Shown: piece after piece, positions 7,754 through 16,250 of the stretch
How the letters are laid out: every line of letters begins with the position of its first letter
Position numbering within the stretch: position 1 is the first letter of the stretch
Assembly: GCF_001866075.3 (NCBI RefSeq)
Contig: NZ_CP063356.1
Span: forward strand, 4,082,164 to 4,146,163
Source of the DNA: Anaerobacillus isosaccharinicus
Lineage (GTDB): Bacteria > Bacillota > Bacilli > Bacillales > Anaerobacillaceae
Reading direction: 5' to 3'
Length of the DNA stretch: 64,000 bases
Translations under genes and position numbers: made by a program
The notes under the pieces: model-generated
Told to the model about the DNA's origin: nothing
Seen by the model: only the letters and a program-made list of their open reading frames with translations
The model's database searches: none

Positions 7754-8116
7754 TTAGTCTTTATTTGTATAGTAGCCTTTTTCTGTGAGCTCTTGGTAAG
7801 TGGCATTTTTTCTTTTTACGATAATAACCTTACTATCTTCGTTGGAAGAGTATATCTCTTCACCTACTTCTAAAAAGTTAGATGAAAAGTCCTCTTTGGG
7901 CATGACTTCTATTGCTACCTTTTTTTGTACTTCTCCAATTTTTTCACCAAGAGTAAATTCATCATCTTTAATTTCTCCTTGCAAGTAATATTCCGTTCCA
8001 TTTGCTATCAATATTGATGCATATGAAATCTCTTTGGAAGGTGAACTACTACAACCACCGAGTAAAGTCATACATAAAAGCATTATATTAGAAAAAGTAA
8101 GCACTTTCTTAAGCAT
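7754..8116 (-). CDS. Small lipoprotein of unknown function
   Basis: The 120-aa product has the lipobox LLGGC at the end of a signal peptide, followed by SSSPSKE and a small domain (ANGTEYYLQGEIKDDEF, TLGEKIGEVQKKVAI). AAGGGGG lies 6 nt before the ATG at 8116. The intact IS6-like element inserted 15 nt upstream of that site (its duplication is 8132-8139), so the native promoter has been separated from the gene. Function unknown. Confidence 0.65.
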   Translation of the reverse strand: MLKKVLTFSNIMLLCMTLLGGCSSSPSKEISYASILIANGTEYYLQGEIKDDEFTLGEKIGEVQKKVAIEVMPKEDFSSNFLEVGEEIYSSNEDSKVIIVKRKNATYQELTEKGYYTNKD

Positions 8117-8286
8117 AAAATTCCCCCTTGGTATTAGACCGTATTGTCAAAACTTTATATAGAAATAGGCTATTAAATCCTAGCTTAGAGGGCTTTATAA
8201 GCAAAAAACTTGCCACCCCCAGAATTCTAAGGTATTAGTGAGGTAACCACACACACACAAATCCCAAAGAAAGAGGAAGTGACAAG

Positions 8287-9720
8287 TTGTTACCTCAAAT
8301 TATAACCTATTTACTTACTTTTATAAACTACCAAGAACAAGTCATTCGAACATTGCTTACCCTACTAATCGGGAAAAGCATGTTTGATAAACCGACTGAA
8401 GCTCCAGTTAATAAACCTTATCGCAAGCTTCAAGTTGATGATCTACCGATCATTGAAGTTCCCCAAAAACTAGATTTTAGACTTTTATTATCTGAACACC
8501 TGGAGACTAAGGGGAAGCCTCTCAAACCAGTACAAAGACGATCGAAGTCAACACCCGTTCCTTTATCAATGAAATGTCCTACGTGTGGTGCTCCAGCAGA
8601 TTACTTGTATGCGAACAATGGAGCGAAAGGACAATATCAATGTAAGGTGTGTTCGTGCCTTTTCAGTGAGAAAAACCGTTATCTCAAGGAAGCAATCCTG
8701 AAATGCCCTCACTGTTCAAAAACACTCGAAAAAGTGAAGGAAAGAAAAGACTTCCATGTGTACAAGTGTAAAAACGACGCTTGTTCTTATTACCAACAGA
8801 AACGTAATGCGATGACTCAAAAAGAGAAAAATCGGTTCAAAGAAGATCCTCAAGCCTTTAAACTTCGCTATATTTACCGCCAGTTTCACATTGATTTTCA
8901 ACCATTAGCGAAGCATTCACCAAAGAGACCGAGAGTTGATCTATCAAGAATTTATGTGTCTCCACATACGCTTGGACTGATTTTGACTTATCACGTCAAT
9001 TATGGACTTTCAGCCCGTAAAACAGCAGCGTTGATGAAAGATGTACATGGTGTATCAATTTCTCATCAAAGCATTTTAAATTACGAAAATAGTGTGGCAT
9101 TGTGGTTGAAACCTTATATTGATCACTATCCTTACGAGCTTTCAGATCAATTCTGTGGTGACGAAACATACATCCGCGTAAATGGCCGTTGGCATTACCT
9201 GTTTTTCTTTTTTGATGCCGTGAAGAAAGTCATTCTCTCTTATCCTGTGTCACCCAATCGAGATACAGCTACGGCTATTAAAGCGATAGACGAAGTGTTG
9301 TTAAAGCTTAGGAAAATCCCAGAAAACCTAACTTTCGTTGTCGATGGCAATCCCATTTACTTATTAGCACAACACTTTTTTGCCCAGCATCAAATCCCGT
9401 TTGAGGTGATTCAGGTAATTGGCTTAACCAACGAAGACGAGGTATCAAAGGAATATCGACCTCTCAAACAAATTATCGAGCGGCTAAATCGTACCTTTAA
9501 AGGAAACTATCGATCCACTCATGGTTTCGGGTCAGAACATGGTTCTGTTTCTTTTGTGACCTTGTTCGTTGCTTACTTTAACTTTCTAAGACCACATTCA
9601 GCTTTAGAAGGGAAAGTACCAGTAACGCTTCCTGAGCTAGATAAGCTTCCAAACATGCCTGCTAGATGGACAACTCTTATTGGTCTTGCCCAGGATTGGA
9701 TAAGTAAGCAAACTGCCTAA
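8287..9720 (+). CDS. DDE transposase with N-terminal zinc ribbons
   Basis: The 477-aa product has two CxxC...CxxC clusters (CPTCGAP...QCKVC near residue 97; CPHCSK...CKNDAC near residue 138), likely zinc ribbons for end binding. The catalytic domain follows, with GDETYIRVNGRWHYLF (first Asp), VVDGNPIY (second Asp) and IIERLNRTFKGNYRSTHG (Glu). The domain resembles that of IS6/IS240 transposases but the protein is about twice their length because of the N-terminal half. The start is TTG at 8287 after AGAGGAAG. The frame is intact. Confidence 0.88.
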   Translation: MLPQIITYLLTFINYQEQVIRTLLTLLIGKSMFDKPTEAPVNKPYRKLQVDDLPIIEVPQKLDFRLLLSEHLETKGKPLKPVQRRSKSTPVPLSMKCPTCGAPADYLYANNGAKGQYQCKVCSCLFSEKNRYLKEAILKCPHCSKTLEKVKERKDFHVYKCKNDACSYYQQKRNAMTQKEKNRFKEDPQAFKLRYIYRQFHIDFQPLAKHSPKRPRVDLSRIYVSPHTLGLILTYHVNYGLSARKTAALMKDVHGVSISHQSILNYENSVALWLKPYIDHYPYELSDQFCGDETYIRVNGRWHYLFFFFDAVKKVILSYPVSPNRDTATAIKAIDEVLLKLRKIPENLTFVVDGNPIYLLAQHFFAQHQIPFEVIQVIGLTNEDEVSKEYRPLKQIIERLNRTFKGNYRSTHGFGSEHGSVSFVTLFVAYFNFLRPHSALEGKVPVTLPELDKLPNMPARWTTLIGLAQDWISKQTA

Positions 9721-9727
9721 CTTTTGT

Positions 9728-9911
9728 TTAGCTGAGCCCTTCCTAGCCATCGGCGGAGCGCACTCTTGACAAACCGAACTTGCCAATGGTTTAAAATGGA
9801 AATACCAAGGGCTTATTTAGCTATGCCTTCTTTTGTCCTCTTCGCCCTTGTTAAACCTCTCGCTAAACCATTGGCGTGTTTGTCAAGAGCGATGGCGGGT
9901 GTCTCAGCTAA
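9728..9911. repeat. 184-nt nested inverted repeat inside the IS6-like element
   Basis: Four pairs of perfect arms nest in order: TTAGCTGAG 9728-9736 with CTCAGCTAA 9903-9911; CCATCG 9747-9752 with CGATGG 9890-9895; CTCTTGACAAAC 9763-9774 with GTTTGTCAAGAG 9878-9889; GCCAATGGTTTA 9782-9793 with TAAACCATTGGC 9864-9875. The loop is about 70 nt. Confidence 0.85.
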
Positions 9912-10243
9912 CCAAAATGGTAGTATGTGTCAGAGATCCTTAGTTTTCATAGAACTTTTGACACTACCTATTAGACTACAAATTTAAAAAATTGGACAAA
10001 ATATAAATTCGTTCTTCAACTCTTTGCTATGCTTATACAAAATGTAATTGTTTTAATTATACAACAATGATGACTTAAATACTGCCAAAAACTACAATTA
10101 TTAATTGCCATAAACAAGTACTTCTTAAAGTAGTACCGATAGGAAAATGGGCTTAGCGTTGTAAATCCGCATTTTCCTGCGGAATCCTTAAATGATTAAA
10201 TTCCTCATCACCGATTAAGTGTGCGTACACAAAAACATGAATG

Positions 10244-10415
10244 TTAAGCGTATTGATACTCTTTTTGTTGTTTTTCTAAAATTACTGACTCTAAAATTTC
10301 AACAATTCTCAGATCGAAGACTCCTTTTTGCTCTTTCAATAAAACAAAGGCTTCTTCATAAGTAAACGATTGTTTATTTTCACGATACTTCCTGGTAGTT
10401 GTCAACGCACTAAAT
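10244..10415 (-). pseudogene. 3' fragment of an HD-GYP-type phosphohydrolase gene
   Basis: Reading from the Tn3 end gives DALTTTRKYRENKQSFTYEE... then LLKEQKGVFDLRIVEIL and a TAA at 10244. This matches the C-terminal part of HD-GYP / response-regulator HD proteins (typically FDALTSxRPYR...SYEEAxxxI...FDPxxVExF). The 5' part is missing: the frame stops at the Tn3 terminal repeat beginning at 10416, and no continuation is seen beyond the other end at 19313, so a deletion or rearrangement must have followed the insertion. Confidence 0.65.
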
Positions 10416-10453
10416 GGGGAATAGCCAACCTTTTAACGAAAATATACGCTAAG
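10416..10453 (+). repeat. Left 38-bp terminal repeat of the Tn3-family transposon
   Basis: It starts with GGGG and ends GAAAATATACGCTAAG. It truncates the HD-GYP fragment on its left. Confidence 0.75.
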
Positions 10454-10541
10454 ACATTTATGTTCACAGAGAAGTTATTAAAAAAGTTAGTTTTCGAGGC
10501 ATATTTTACCTGAATTTAAATAAAGATATTATATGTACAAG

Positions 10542-12426
10542 ATAGACTCTCGGAATAAATGATGAGTTTATCGAAGATTTGTAAAAAATTTACTGGGAAT
10601 TTCATTAACAGGACAGCAAAGTGATGTGTTTTCATAGTGTTTTCAAAAAAGTGTATACCAAATAAGCCTACGGCTGCTATTTTTTAAAAATGACTAGGCG
10701 CTCTTAGAAAAGATGATTTCTTGGATGTTCAAAGTCTCTTTCTGACTACTGTACCAAGCATCTATGTGTTGACACATCATGATTGAATATAAGCGGACAT
10801 ACCACATTTTTGTAGAGCGATGACGCCCAGATTCTAAGTGATAGTCGACTTTTTCTCTTTTGTTCGAACGTTCAACTGAAGTTCTTCGTTTATAAATCAG
10901 TTTCCACTTTTCAGAAGACCTCGGTGTTTTAGTGAACAGACGAAGATTATCTTGCTTAAACGTATGAAATGTCCGGCCATACTTCGCTTTAGAACACGGA
11001 GTGGAACATGTATTTTTTGTTCCGCAAGCTAGTGGACAACGCCACTTTTGGCGGTTTTGAGATTTGTCAAACCCATTGGGTTTCATTTCCATTCCAATTG
11101 GACAAATAGGAACGCCTAGGGGAGAAATCTGAATATCACTTTGCGTACTGAAGTTTTTCTTTGTTCGAACATTAAGATCAATAAATGGTTCCACATTATG
11201 ATGGTCCAGTAATTCGTAAATCGGTTCTGCATCATGTGCGGCATCGAGAAGGATTTTATCAATTGTGCCCAAGGTGTACCGTTGCGAAAATTCAATTGAA
11301 CCAACCACTAGGCTGACTGAATCATGCCGGGAAGCAGGATGCAGCCGTGGATATAGCGGCAAGTCGTATTGGCTATCGCTAGTGGATATCATGTAGAGAT
11401 GATATCCGTTGAAGTACCTCTCCCTTGAACTATCCCAACCTGAGTCGATGTCAGGTTGAGAATATCGACGAGGATGAGTACAATTCGTTAGTCCTTGGGC
11501 ACTACAATCACAAATAGGTTTGCTCCTTGGGTATCTCGCTGTTTCCACGGGTGTCCCATCTCCAACAACACCAAGGGAATGGGGATCCCCAAGCAAACCC
11601 AATCTCGCTGAAACTTCAAGAAATTGAGATTGAAAAAACGCGTATAATTGATCTCCCGGCAATTGTTTTTGTTTTGAGCCATTGCGTAAATGACGATCCA
11701 CTAATTTTCTAATAATACCAGGGTTTCTAGGAGTTGCTTTTTCACCCTTTTTCGGTTTTTTCTTCTTCTTCTTTTTTCGTTTGAGCTTAATAAAAGGTTT
11801 TACATTAGCCTTCTCAAAACCTGATAGCCGTCTGAAGAAGTCATAAAAAGTACCGACACCTGGAACATCCCCAGGTTCAAAGCCGCTAAGGATCGTGTAA
11901 AGAGGAACACGATGGAGTTGGTTCACCCATTCTGTAATACTCAGGGTCGGACTTGTCAATAAACACAAAAGATAAGAGCGAAGCATGGAAGCAGGATCAC
12001 GTGGCTCAGGACCTTTAACTGAATATGAATCATGAAGCCACGTAGTGGTAAACGAAAGATCCGTGATCCATAACTTCGAGATAATAGTCCAATCTTTTTG
12101 TACGAGAGTCAGTATACCGCCTGAGTAATGAGTATTTAATTGGTCTAAAACGAAGTTTTGATATGAGATATGTGGTATTAGCGCAGGTTTCATTTAAATC
12201 CCCCATTTCACCGTATTGTTAGGAAGTCAATTCCTCCTCGGCGATTATTGGGGTTCCACTAAAAAGTCAAGTGTTTTTTTAGTTTTTTTATGATATTTTT
12301 CAACAATTAATTTCCAATTGAAGAAGAAAACTAAAGTAAAAATCCCACCTAGAAATAGGAGGGATACAAATAAATTGGTTCAAGAAAACCTTGAGCCACA
12401 AGGCTCGGCAAATGCCGAGAGTCTAT
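10542..12426 (-). mobile_element. IS4/IS1182-clan element, copy A
   Basis: The 1885-bp element has perfect 12-bp terminal repeats (ATAGACTCTCGG / CCGAGAGTCTAT) and a 4-bp duplication CAAG at 10538-10541 and 12427-12430. By eye it matches copy B (13501-15385) in inverted orientation. Its transposase-proximal end faces the gene at 12451, and GGAGGG (12437-12442) lies exactly 6 nt beyond the duplication. Confidence 0.95.
10694..12193 (-). CDS. DDE transposase of IS copy A
   Basis: The 499-aa product contains a lysine-rich linker near residue 140 (KRKKKKKKKPKK), a first catalytic Asp probably in VVGDGTPVE, a second in the KILLDAAHDAEPIY region, and YKRRTSVERSNKREK near residue 435. The last segment fits the Y-(2)-R-(3)-E-(6)-K signature of IS4-related transposases, including IS1182. 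A cysteine cluster (CPLACGTKNTCSTPC) lies between the second Asp and the Glu. GGGGGA lies 5 nt before the ATG. The protein sequence is the same as that of copy B. Confidence 0.9.
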   Translation of the reverse strand: MKPALIPHISYQNFVLDQLNTHYSGGILTLVQKDWTIISKLWITDLSFTTTWLHDSYSVKGPEPRDPASMLRSYLLCLLTSPTLSITEWVNQLHRVPLYTILSGFEPGDVPGVGTFYDFFRRLSGFEKANVKPFIKLKRKKKKKKKPKKGEKATPRNPGIIRKLVDRHLRNGSKQKQLPGDQLYAFFQSQFLEVSARLGLLGDPHSLGVVGDGTPVETARYPRSKPICDCSAQGLTNCTHPRRYSQPDIDSGWDSSRERYFNGYHLYMISTSDSQYDLPLYPRLHPASRHDSVSLVVGSIEFSQRYTLGTIDKILLDAAHDAEPIYELLDHHNVEPFIDLNVRTKKNFSTQSDIQISPLGVPICPIGMEMKPNGFDKSQNRQKWRCPLACGTKNTCSTPCSKAKYGRTFHTFKQDNLRLFTKTPRSSEKWKLIYKRRTSVERSNKREKVDYHLESGRHRSTKMWYVRLYSIMMCQHIDAWYSSQKETLNIQEIIFSKSA

Positions 12427-12450
12427 CAAGTTAAAAGGAGGGAACAAAAT

Positions 12451-12999
12451 TTGAAATTAATTATTAAGGCAATACTGGTACTTACTGTTTTTTTATATCC
12501 AGCATATAGTATCTATACAGCTGCGCAATATAGTGATCCCCAACTAGAACAATTAAAAAAGATTAGTGATTTTAAATTACTAACTCCAAAATCATTATCA
12601 GAAAGTTCATTGGAAATTAAAGAGCCCTATCCCTTAAATTTATCTGAGAAAGTGACAATGGTAAGGTTACATTACTTTGAAAATGAAAAGTTGAAAGTAG
12701 GAATAACTCAACATCAACTAAATAATTATAAGACCATACAAGAGGAAATTATAGTGAATTTTGGTACAGGCGATGTCGAAATTAAGAAAGTTGCTAAAGA
12801 GTTTGTGCCTGATTTTAGTACAGGCGAAAAGGTTAATATAAATGGAAATGAGGCAAGGTTTGTACCGTGGGGACAAAAAGAAGGTGAAAATATCCCTGGT
12901 GGTATTCTGTTTTGGGGGCAGGAAGGAACATATATTGAAATGGACTCTTCTTCAATAACCAAGAGAGAAATGATAAAAATTGCAAAATCGATGCAATAA
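12451..12999 (+). CDS. Membrane-anchored protein with DUF4367-like C-terminus
   Basis: The 182-aa product has an N-terminal hydrophobic segment (IIKAILVLTVFLYPAYS) that could be a signal anchor. The C-terminal part (NEARFVPWG, GGILFWGQEGTYIEM, then SSITKREMIKIAKSM) resembles the DUF4367 domain found in anti-sigma-type extracytoplasmic proteins. I choose TTG at 12451 because AAAGGAGGG lies 8 nt upstream. A longer in-frame start at 12391 lies inside the insertion sequence. Copy A separates the ribosome binding site from the native promoter (a TATTAT-like -10 sits left of the element). It is a passenger of the Tn3-type unit. Confidence 0.65.
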   Translation: MKLIIKAILVLTVFLYPAYSIYTAAQYSDPQLEQLKKISDFKLLTPKSLSESSLEIKEPYPLNLSEKVTMVRLHYFENEKLKVGITQHQLNNYKTIQEEIIVNFGTGDVEIKKVAKEFVPDFSTGEKVNINGNEARFVPWGQKEGENIPGGILFWGQEGTYIEMDSSSITKREMIKIAKSMQ

Positions 13000-13050
13000 T
13001 TAGAGTAAAAAAAGAAGTCCAATTCACGGACTTCTTTTTTTACTCTAATT
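12998..13050. terminator. Perfect 23-bp bidirectional terminator between convergent genes
   Basis: Arms at 12998-13020 and 13028-13050 are perfectly complementary with a 7-nt loop, and A/T runs give U-tracts on both strands. It overlaps the stop codons of both flanking genes. Confidence 0.9.
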
Positions 13051-13477
13051 ATTTATAAACTTTACCAGCTGCTATTGTAACCTGATACCAACCTTCTGTA
13101 TCATTATTTGTTTTAGACTCCCAAATGAGTTGATAATCCCCACTAGGTACATCGGTAAAAGTCAGTGTACCATTATAATCTCTTGGAATAGACTGTCTTT
13201 TATCTGCGCCTGTTTTAGTATGAAGTAACCTCCATTCAATATTTGCTTGCTCTCCTGAATGGATACCGTATTGATTTATTCTTACGTTTACATTACCTGT
13301 AGATCCTGTTGGTCTAAAATCAATAAAAATACCATCCCAATCACCACTTTTAGTTGCACTAATTCGATATTGTGTACTTGTGACGCTTGCATACACAGAA
13401 AATGGAACCATAAATAATAGAGTTAGTACAATTAGAAACGTTAGCCTCTTTTTACCAAGTACATTTTTAAAATCCAT
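13049..13477 (-). CDS. Secreted protein of unknown function
   Basis: The 142-aa product has a signal peptide (KKRLTFLIVLTLLFMVPFSVYAS) and a mature domain of about 112 residues that looks like a beta-sandwich (NVNVRINQYGIHSGEQANIEW, GTLTFTDVPSGDYQLIWES, GWYQVTIAAGKVYK). No catalytic motif is seen and the family is not recognised. AGGAGG lies 8 nt before the ATG. Copy B inserted upstream, 6 nt beyond that motif, cutting the leader. It is convergent with the DUF4367-like gene and a passenger of the Tn3-type unit. Confidence 0.65.
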   Translation of the reverse strand: MDFKNVLGKKRLTFLIVLTLLFMVPFSVYASVTSTQYRISATKSGDWDGIFIDFRPTGSTGNVNVRINQYGIHSGEQANIEWRLLHTKTGADKRQSIPRDYNGTLTFTDVPSGDYQLIWESKTNNDTEGWYQVTIAAGKVYK

Positions 13478-13507
13478 AAAATCATCCTCCTAAAAATTTT
13501 ATAGACT

Positions 13508-13583
13508 CTCGGCATTTGCCGAGCCTTGTGGCTCAAGGTTTTCTTGAACCAATTTATTTGTATCCCTCCTATTTCTAGGTGGG
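13508..13583. promoter_or_regulatory. Structured tip of the 1885-bp IS: three hairpins
   Basis: CTCGGCATTTGCCGAG (13508-13523) and CCTTGTGGCTCAAGG (13524-13538) form two abutting hairpins right at the end. A third, CCCTCCTATTTCTAGGTGGG (13564-13583), is followed by ATTTTTA in the transposase direction, so it looks like a terminator protecting the transposase from incoming transcription. Read outward it holds a GGAGGG in a stem capped by GAAA. The same structures occur in copies A and C. Confidence 0.65.
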
Positions 13584-13656
13584 ATTTTTACTTTAGTTTT
13601 CTTCTTCAATTGGAAATTAATTGTTGAAAAATATCATAAAAAAACTAAAAAAACAC

Positions 13657-13685
13657 TTGACTTTTTAGTGGAACCCCAATAATCG
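13657..13685 (+). promoter_or_regulatory. Putative transposase promoter of the 1885-bp IS
   Basis: TTGACT (13657-13662), a 17-nt spacer and TAATCG (13680-13685) stand about 50 nt before the transposase ATG. The -35 is good and the -10 weak. The sequence is the same in copy A; copy C has GCAACC instead of GGAACC in the spacer. Confidence 0.4.
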
Positions 13686-13733
13686 CCGAGGAGGAATTGA
13701 CTTCCTAACAATACGGTGAAATGGGGGATTTAA

Positions 13734-15233
13734 ATGAAACCTGCGCTAATACCACATATCTCATATCAAAACTTCGTTTTAGACCAATTAAATACTCATT
13801 ACTCAGGCGGTATACTGACTCTCGTACAAAAAGATTGGACTATTATCTCGAAGTTATGGATCACGGATCTTTCGTTTACCACTACGTGGCTTCATGATTC
13901 ATATTCAGTTAAAGGTCCTGAGCCACGTGATCCTGCTTCCATGCTTCGCTCTTATCTTTTGTGTTTATTGACAAGTCCGACCCTGAGTATTACAGAATGG
14001 GTGAACCAACTCCATCGTGTTCCTCTTTACACGATCCTTAGCGGCTTTGAACCTGGGGATGTTCCAGGTGTCGGTACTTTTTATGACTTCTTCAGACGGC
14101 TATCAGGTTTTGAGAAGGCTAATGTAAAACCTTTTATTAAGCTCAAACGAAAAAAGAAGAAGAAGAAAAAACCGAAAAAGGGTGAAAAAGCAACTCCTAG
14201 AAACCCTGGTATTATTAGAAAATTAGTGGATCGTCATTTACGCAATGGCTCAAAACAAAAACAATTGCCGGGAGATCAATTATACGCGTTTTTTCAATCT
14301 CAATTTCTTGAAGTTTCAGCGAGATTGGGTTTGCTTGGGGATCCCCATTCCCTTGGTGTTGTTGGAGATGGGACACCCGTGGAAACAGCGAGATACCCAA
14401 GGAGCAAACCTATTTGTGATTGTAGTGCCCAAGGACTAACGAATTGTACTCATCCTCGTCGATATTCTCAACCTGACATCGACTCAGGTTGGGATAGTTC
14501 AAGGGAGAGGTACTTCAACGGATATCATCTCTACATGATATCCACTAGCGATAGCCAATACGACTTGCCGCTATATCCACGGCTGCATCCTGCTTCCCGG
14601 CATGATTCAGTCAGCCTAGTGGTTGGTTCAATTGAATTTTCGCAACGGTACACCTTGGGCACAATTGATAAAATCCTTCTCGATGCCGCACATGATGCAG
14701 AACCGATTTACGAATTACTGGACCATCATAATGTGGAACCATTTATTGATCTTAATGTTCGAACAAAGAAAAACTTCAGTACGCAAAGTGATATTCAGAT
14801 TTCTCCCCTAGGCGTTCCTATTTGTCCAATTGGAATGGAAATGAAACCCAATGGGTTTGACAAATCTCAAAACCGCCAAAAGTGGCGTTGTCCACTAGCT
14901 TGCGGAACAAAAAATACATGTTCCACTCCGTGTTCTAAAGCGAAGTATGGCCGGACATTTCATACGTTTAAGCAAGATAATCTTCGTCTGTTCACTAAAA
15001 CACCGAGGTCTTCTGAAAAGTGGAAACTGATTTATAAACGAAGAACTTCAGTTGAACGTTCGAACAAAAGAGAAAAAGTCGACTATCACTTAGAATCTGG
15101 GCGTCATCGCTCTACAAAAATGTGGTATGTCCGCTTATATTCAATCATGATGTGTCAACACATAGATGCTTGGTACAGTAGTCAGAAAGAGACTTTGAAC
15201 ATCCAAGAAATCATCTTTTCTAAGAGCGCCTAG
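13734..15233 (+). CDS. DDE transposase of IS copy B
   Basis: The 499-residue product has the same sequence as that of copy A, including the YxxRxxxExxxxxxK signature. GGGGGA lies 5 nt before the ATG. The two intact copies in inverted orientation, 1.07 kb apart, imply recent insertion or gene conversion and give a substrate for inversion of the interval. Confidence 0.9.
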   Translation: MKPALIPHISYQNFVLDQLNTHYSGGILTLVQKDWTIISKLWITDLSFTTTWLHDSYSVKGPEPRDPASMLRSYLLCLLTSPTLSITEWVNQLHRVPLYTILSGFEPGDVPGVGTFYDFFRRLSGFEKANVKPFIKLKRKKKKKKKPKKGEKATPRNPGIIRKLVDRHLRNGSKQKQLPGDQLYAFFQSQFLEVSARLGLLGDPHSLGVVGDGTPVETARYPRSKPICDCSAQGLTNCTHPRRYSQPDIDSGWDSSRERYFNGYHLYMISTSDSQYDLPLYPRLHPASRHDSVSLVVGSIEFSQRYTLGTIDKILLDAAHDAEPIYELLDHHNVEPFIDLNVRTKKNFSTQSDIQISPLGVPICPIGMEMKPNGFDKSQNRQKWRCPLACGTKNTCSTPCSKAKYGRTFHTFKQDNLRLFTKTPRSSEKWKLIYKRRTSVERSNKREKVDYHLESGRHRSTKMWYVRLYSIMMCQHIDAWYSSQKETLNIQEIIFSKSA

Positions 15234-15499
15234 TCATTTTTAAAAAATAGCAGCCGTAGGCTTATTTGGTATACACTTTTTTGAAAACACTATGAAAACA
15301 CATCACTTTGCTGTCCTGTTAATGAAATTCCCAGTAAATTTTTTACAAATCTTCGATAAACTCATCATTTATTCCGAGAGTCTATTTTTATTTAATCTAT
15401 TAATCTAGTGATCTACCATTATAATTACATAAATTACATATTTGGATATAGGGAAAAATGTCTTTTTTTTGTAAATTTAACCAATATATAAGTTTTTGC

Positions 15500-15645
15500 T
15501 AGTACACTTTACCAAAAACTATATTTTTTGTAATGAACAAAATATTTTTTTACATCCTCTATTTTAAAAGGTTTATAGATTACCAAAAATATTTACCAAA
15601 TGTATTACCAAATACTTTTACAAAAATATACTATCGTAATACAAT
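15500..15645 (+). promoter_or_regulatory. Probable res site of the Tn3-family transposon
   Basis: Just upstream of tnpR there are repeated TTTACCAAA-like blocks (near 15508, 15580, 15593, 15606 and 15618, with inverted TTTTTGTAA-like partners). Clustered resolvase binding sites at this position are the rule in Tn3 elements. Individual subsites were not delimited. Confidence 0.45.
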
Positions 15646-15676
15646 GAATATAAATAATTGCCTAGGAGGCATTCTT

Positions 15677-16234
15677 ATGTTTATTGGATATGCAAGAGTT
15701 TCTTCTGTTGATCAGAATTTAGATCGCCAAATTCTATTACTCACCGAATATGGGTGTGAAAAAATAATACAGGAAAAATTTACTGGAACAGTAAAAATCA
15801 GAGATGGACTTAGTTCACTCTTAGATGTAATAAGGAATGGTGATACAGTTATAGTAGAAAGCATTTCACGTTTGGGAAGAAAAACGCTTGATATCCTTTC
15901 TATTATTCAATATTTTGATGAAATTGGCGTGAAATTTATATCAATAAAAGAAAAAATGGATACAGGAACATCAACAGGTAAAGCGATGTTTCAAATGATG
16001 TGTGTTATTGCAGAGCTAGAAAGGAATTTAATTGTCGAAAGAGTAAAAGAGGGTTTAGAAGCAAGTAAAAGGCGAGGGAAAAAACTAGGAAGACCAAAAA
16101 TAGATCAAAGTAAAATTGATATTGCTTTGAGAATGTATGACAGTAAAGAATATTCAATCAATGAAATTGTTGATGGCACAGGTGTTTCACAGGGTTCTCT
16201 ATATCGAGCAATTAATAAAAGAAAAATCCAATAA
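15677..16234 (+). CDS. tnpR: Serine resolvase TnpR
   Basis: The 185-aa product is a small serine recombinase that resolves Tn3 cointegrates at res. It shows GYARVSS with the nucleophilic serine, Q-x-LDRQ, ESISRLGRKTLDIL, then the long helix (FQMMCVIAELERNLIVERVKEG) and a C-terminal helix-turn-helix (SINEIVDGTGVSQGSLYRAI). I choose the ATG at 15677 with AGGAGG upstream; an earlier in-frame start at 15533 lies in the res region and lacks a ribosome binding site. tnpA follows after 16 nt on the same strand. Confidence 0.93.
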   Translation: MFIGYARVSSVDQNLDRQILLLTEYGCEKIIQEKFTGTVKIRDGLSSLLDVIRNGDTVIVESISRLGRKTLDILSIIQYFDEIGVKFISIKEKMDTGTSTGKAMFQMMCVIAELERNLIVERVKEGLEASKRRGKKLGRPKIDQSKIDIALRMYDSKEYSINEIVDGTGVSQGSLYRAINKRKIQ

Positions 16235-16250
16235 AAAAGGTGGGAATTCT

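Larger units (their letters stand above)
8140..9968 (+). mobile_element. IS6-like insertion sequence with 8-bp target duplication
   Basis: The 1829-bp element is bounded by direct repeats TATTAGAC at 8132-8139 and 9969-9976. Its imperfect terminal inverted repeats begin CGTATTGTCAAAAC on the left and GGTAGTGTCAAAAG on the right. The 8-bp duplication fits IS6-type transposition. The element encodes one transposase and a 184-nt nested inverted repeat near its right end. Confidence 0.85.
13501..15385 (+). mobile_element. IS4/IS1182-clan element, copy B
   Basis: The 1885-bp element has 12-bp terminal repeats as in copy A. The 4-bp duplication TTTT lies at 13497-13500 and 15386-15389. The transposase-proximal tip faces the minus-strand gene starting at 13477. 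Its GGAGG (complement of 13486-13490) is exactly 6 nt from the duplication. Confidence 0.95.

Noticed and set aside
9766-9987. 73-codon plus-strand frame after the IS6-like transposase
   Set aside because: It translates the nested inverted repeat and runs out of the element; no ribosome binding site.
12391-12999. Longer in-frame version of the passenger gene starting inside the insertion sequence
   Set aside because: The start would lie in the IS tip without a suitable ribosome binding site, while AAAGGAGGG stands 8 nt before TTG at 12451.
10538-15389. Composite transposon made of copies A and B
   Set aside because: Each copy has its own 4-bp duplication (CAAG and TTTT), so they arrived separately.
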